Origin: Idiomarina rhizosphaerae
GTDB lineage: Bacteria > Pseudomonadota > Gammaproteobacteria > Enterobacterales > Alteromonadaceae
DNA: 64,000 nucleotides
Assembly (NCBI RefSeq): GCF_024159085.1
Contig: NZ_JAMZDE010000005.1
Span: 124,001 to 188,000, forward strand
Direction: 5' to 3'
Part shown: in pieces, positions 63,596-64,000 of the stretch
How positions within the stretch are numbered: position 1 is the first letter of the stretch
Layout: every line of letters begins with the position of its first letter
Translations under genes and position numbers: made by a program
Notes under the pieces: generated by a model
What the model saw: the letters and a program-made list of their open reading frames with translations, nothing else
The model's database searches: none
Told to the model about the DNA's origin: nothing

Positions 63596-63831
63596 TTGTC
63601 ACCTCGTGCAGCTTTAATGATACGTTCGTCGCGTTTGTCCCGGTGATAACCATGCACCGCAATAATAGCGTGAAGAATAGCGATAATGTAAAGAGCGCCC
63701 AGCGCACCAAGTGAAACAATAAAAAGCACCACGCCGACAATGGCGATAACCGCATTAAATATCGCCTGAAAGATTTTACCTGTAAGTAAAATTGCAACAG
63801 GTGGAAGTAAAATAGCTAAAATATATAACAT
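63592..63831 (-). CDS. YqaE/Pmp3-family small membrane protein
   Basis: Membrane peptide of 79 residues with two hydrophobic segments (about 1-25 and 28-55) and a charged tail HRDKRDERIIKAARG. The proline-containing LPPVAILLTGK start is characteristic of Pmp3/YqaE proteins, which are linked to osmotic and cold stress. It is the first gene of a pair, overlapping the DUF2959 lipoprotein by 4 bases. Confidence 0.75.
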   Translation of the reverse strand: MLYILAILLPPVAILLTGKIFQAIFNAVIAIVGVVLFIVSLGALGALYIIAILHAIIAVHGYHRDKRDERIIKAARGDK

Positions 63832-63901
63832 TGCATTCTCCTTGCACTGAATTGTGCCTCATATCAAGTAAGAGACATTCCTTTAGAAAAAGCAAACTAA
63901 A

Positions 63902-64000
63902 TCAGTAAGGTAAACGGCTACCATCCCAGTGCCATAGCGCCCCGGTATTTTCCGGCTTTAAGTTTTTCACAACAGCCACAATGCGCTCTGCAGAGAGCTC
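63902..64000 (-). CDS. C-terminal end of a short-chain dehydrogenase-like protein (partial)
   Basis: The minus-strand frame is open to the window edge and gives 32 residues ending in a TGA: ELSAERIVAVVKNLKPENTG then LWHWDGSRLPY. The final -G-x-W-x-W-D-G-x-x-L-P-Y is a common ending of C-factor-like short-chain dehydrogenases. The catalytic part lies outside the window, so this is a tentative call. Confidence 0.55.
   Translation of the reverse strand, partial: ELSAERIVAVVKNLKPENTGALWHWDGSRLPY

Noticed and set aside
1-64000. tRNA, rRNA, insertion sequence or prophage
   Set aside because: No cloverleaf, rRNA-like stretch, transposase or integrase was seen in reading either strand, though a tRNA could be missed without a search.

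Overview
The window looks like chromosome of a marine gammaproteobacterium of the Alteromonadales, most probably an Idiomarina-type organism. The reasons are the moderate GC content, the many secreted or lipid-anchored peptidases and hydrolases, a sodium-type dicarboxylate transporter, a BCCT osmolyte transporter, and gammaproteobacterial housekeeping blocks (glnA-ntrB-ntrC, typA, rph-pyrE, yicC, cpxRA, trmL). The genus is an inference from gene content; no rRNA, tRNA, CRISPR array or insertion sequence was seen.

Layout. 1-8.6 kb: end of an unidentified gene, an AMP-dependent ligase, a PAS sensor with a decayed GGDEF domain, a BCCT transporter, a MaoC-type hydratase, a secreted amidohydrolase, an NsrR-like regulator and a three-domain lipoprotein. 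8.7-16.8 kb: a FecA-like TonB receptor behind a Fur-like box, an APC permease paired with an ATP-grasp ligase, a DASS transporter, PhnA/YjdM and a secreted nucleotide phosphodiesterase. 16.9-19.8 kb: a tight pgsB-pgsC-pgsW operon for poly-gamma-glutamate without pgsA. 19.8-28.4 kb: assorted small enzymes and transporters, including three short genes (35-residue membrane peptide, DUF2256 protein, an 8-codon leader) and a GGDEF gene remnant antisense to DUF2256. 28.4-41 kb is the most accessory-looking part: a small gene broken by a stop codon, a Fic AMP-transferase behind a perfect 14-bp inverted repeat, a di-haem oxidoreductase fused to a discoidin domain, a DUF2975/HTH/serine-hydrolase operon, and an AT-rich HscC-type Hsp70 with its J-protein.

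41-50 kb: yicC and rph-pyrE, normally neighbours, are separated by an alpha/beta hydrolase, an ECF sigma factor fused to a membrane domain, and smrA; a REP-type inverted pair follows pyrE, then a cyanophycinase-like protein that lacks the catalytic serine. 50-64 kb is mostly core: fieF, a lysophospholipase, cpxRA with a matching CpxR box, the nitrogen regulon glnA-ntrB-ntrC with a textbook sigma-54 promoter and NtrC sites, typA, trhA, a TetR regulator, MgtC, an FMN reductase and small envelope proteins.

The candidates for a little-described system are (1) PgsBCW lacking PgsA, in a window that also carries an amide-ligase/permease pair and a nucleophile-less S51 homologue, (2) the SoFic-like protein with its own HTH and palindromic operator, and (3) the membrane-fused ECF sigma factor coupled to a periplasmic hydrolase.
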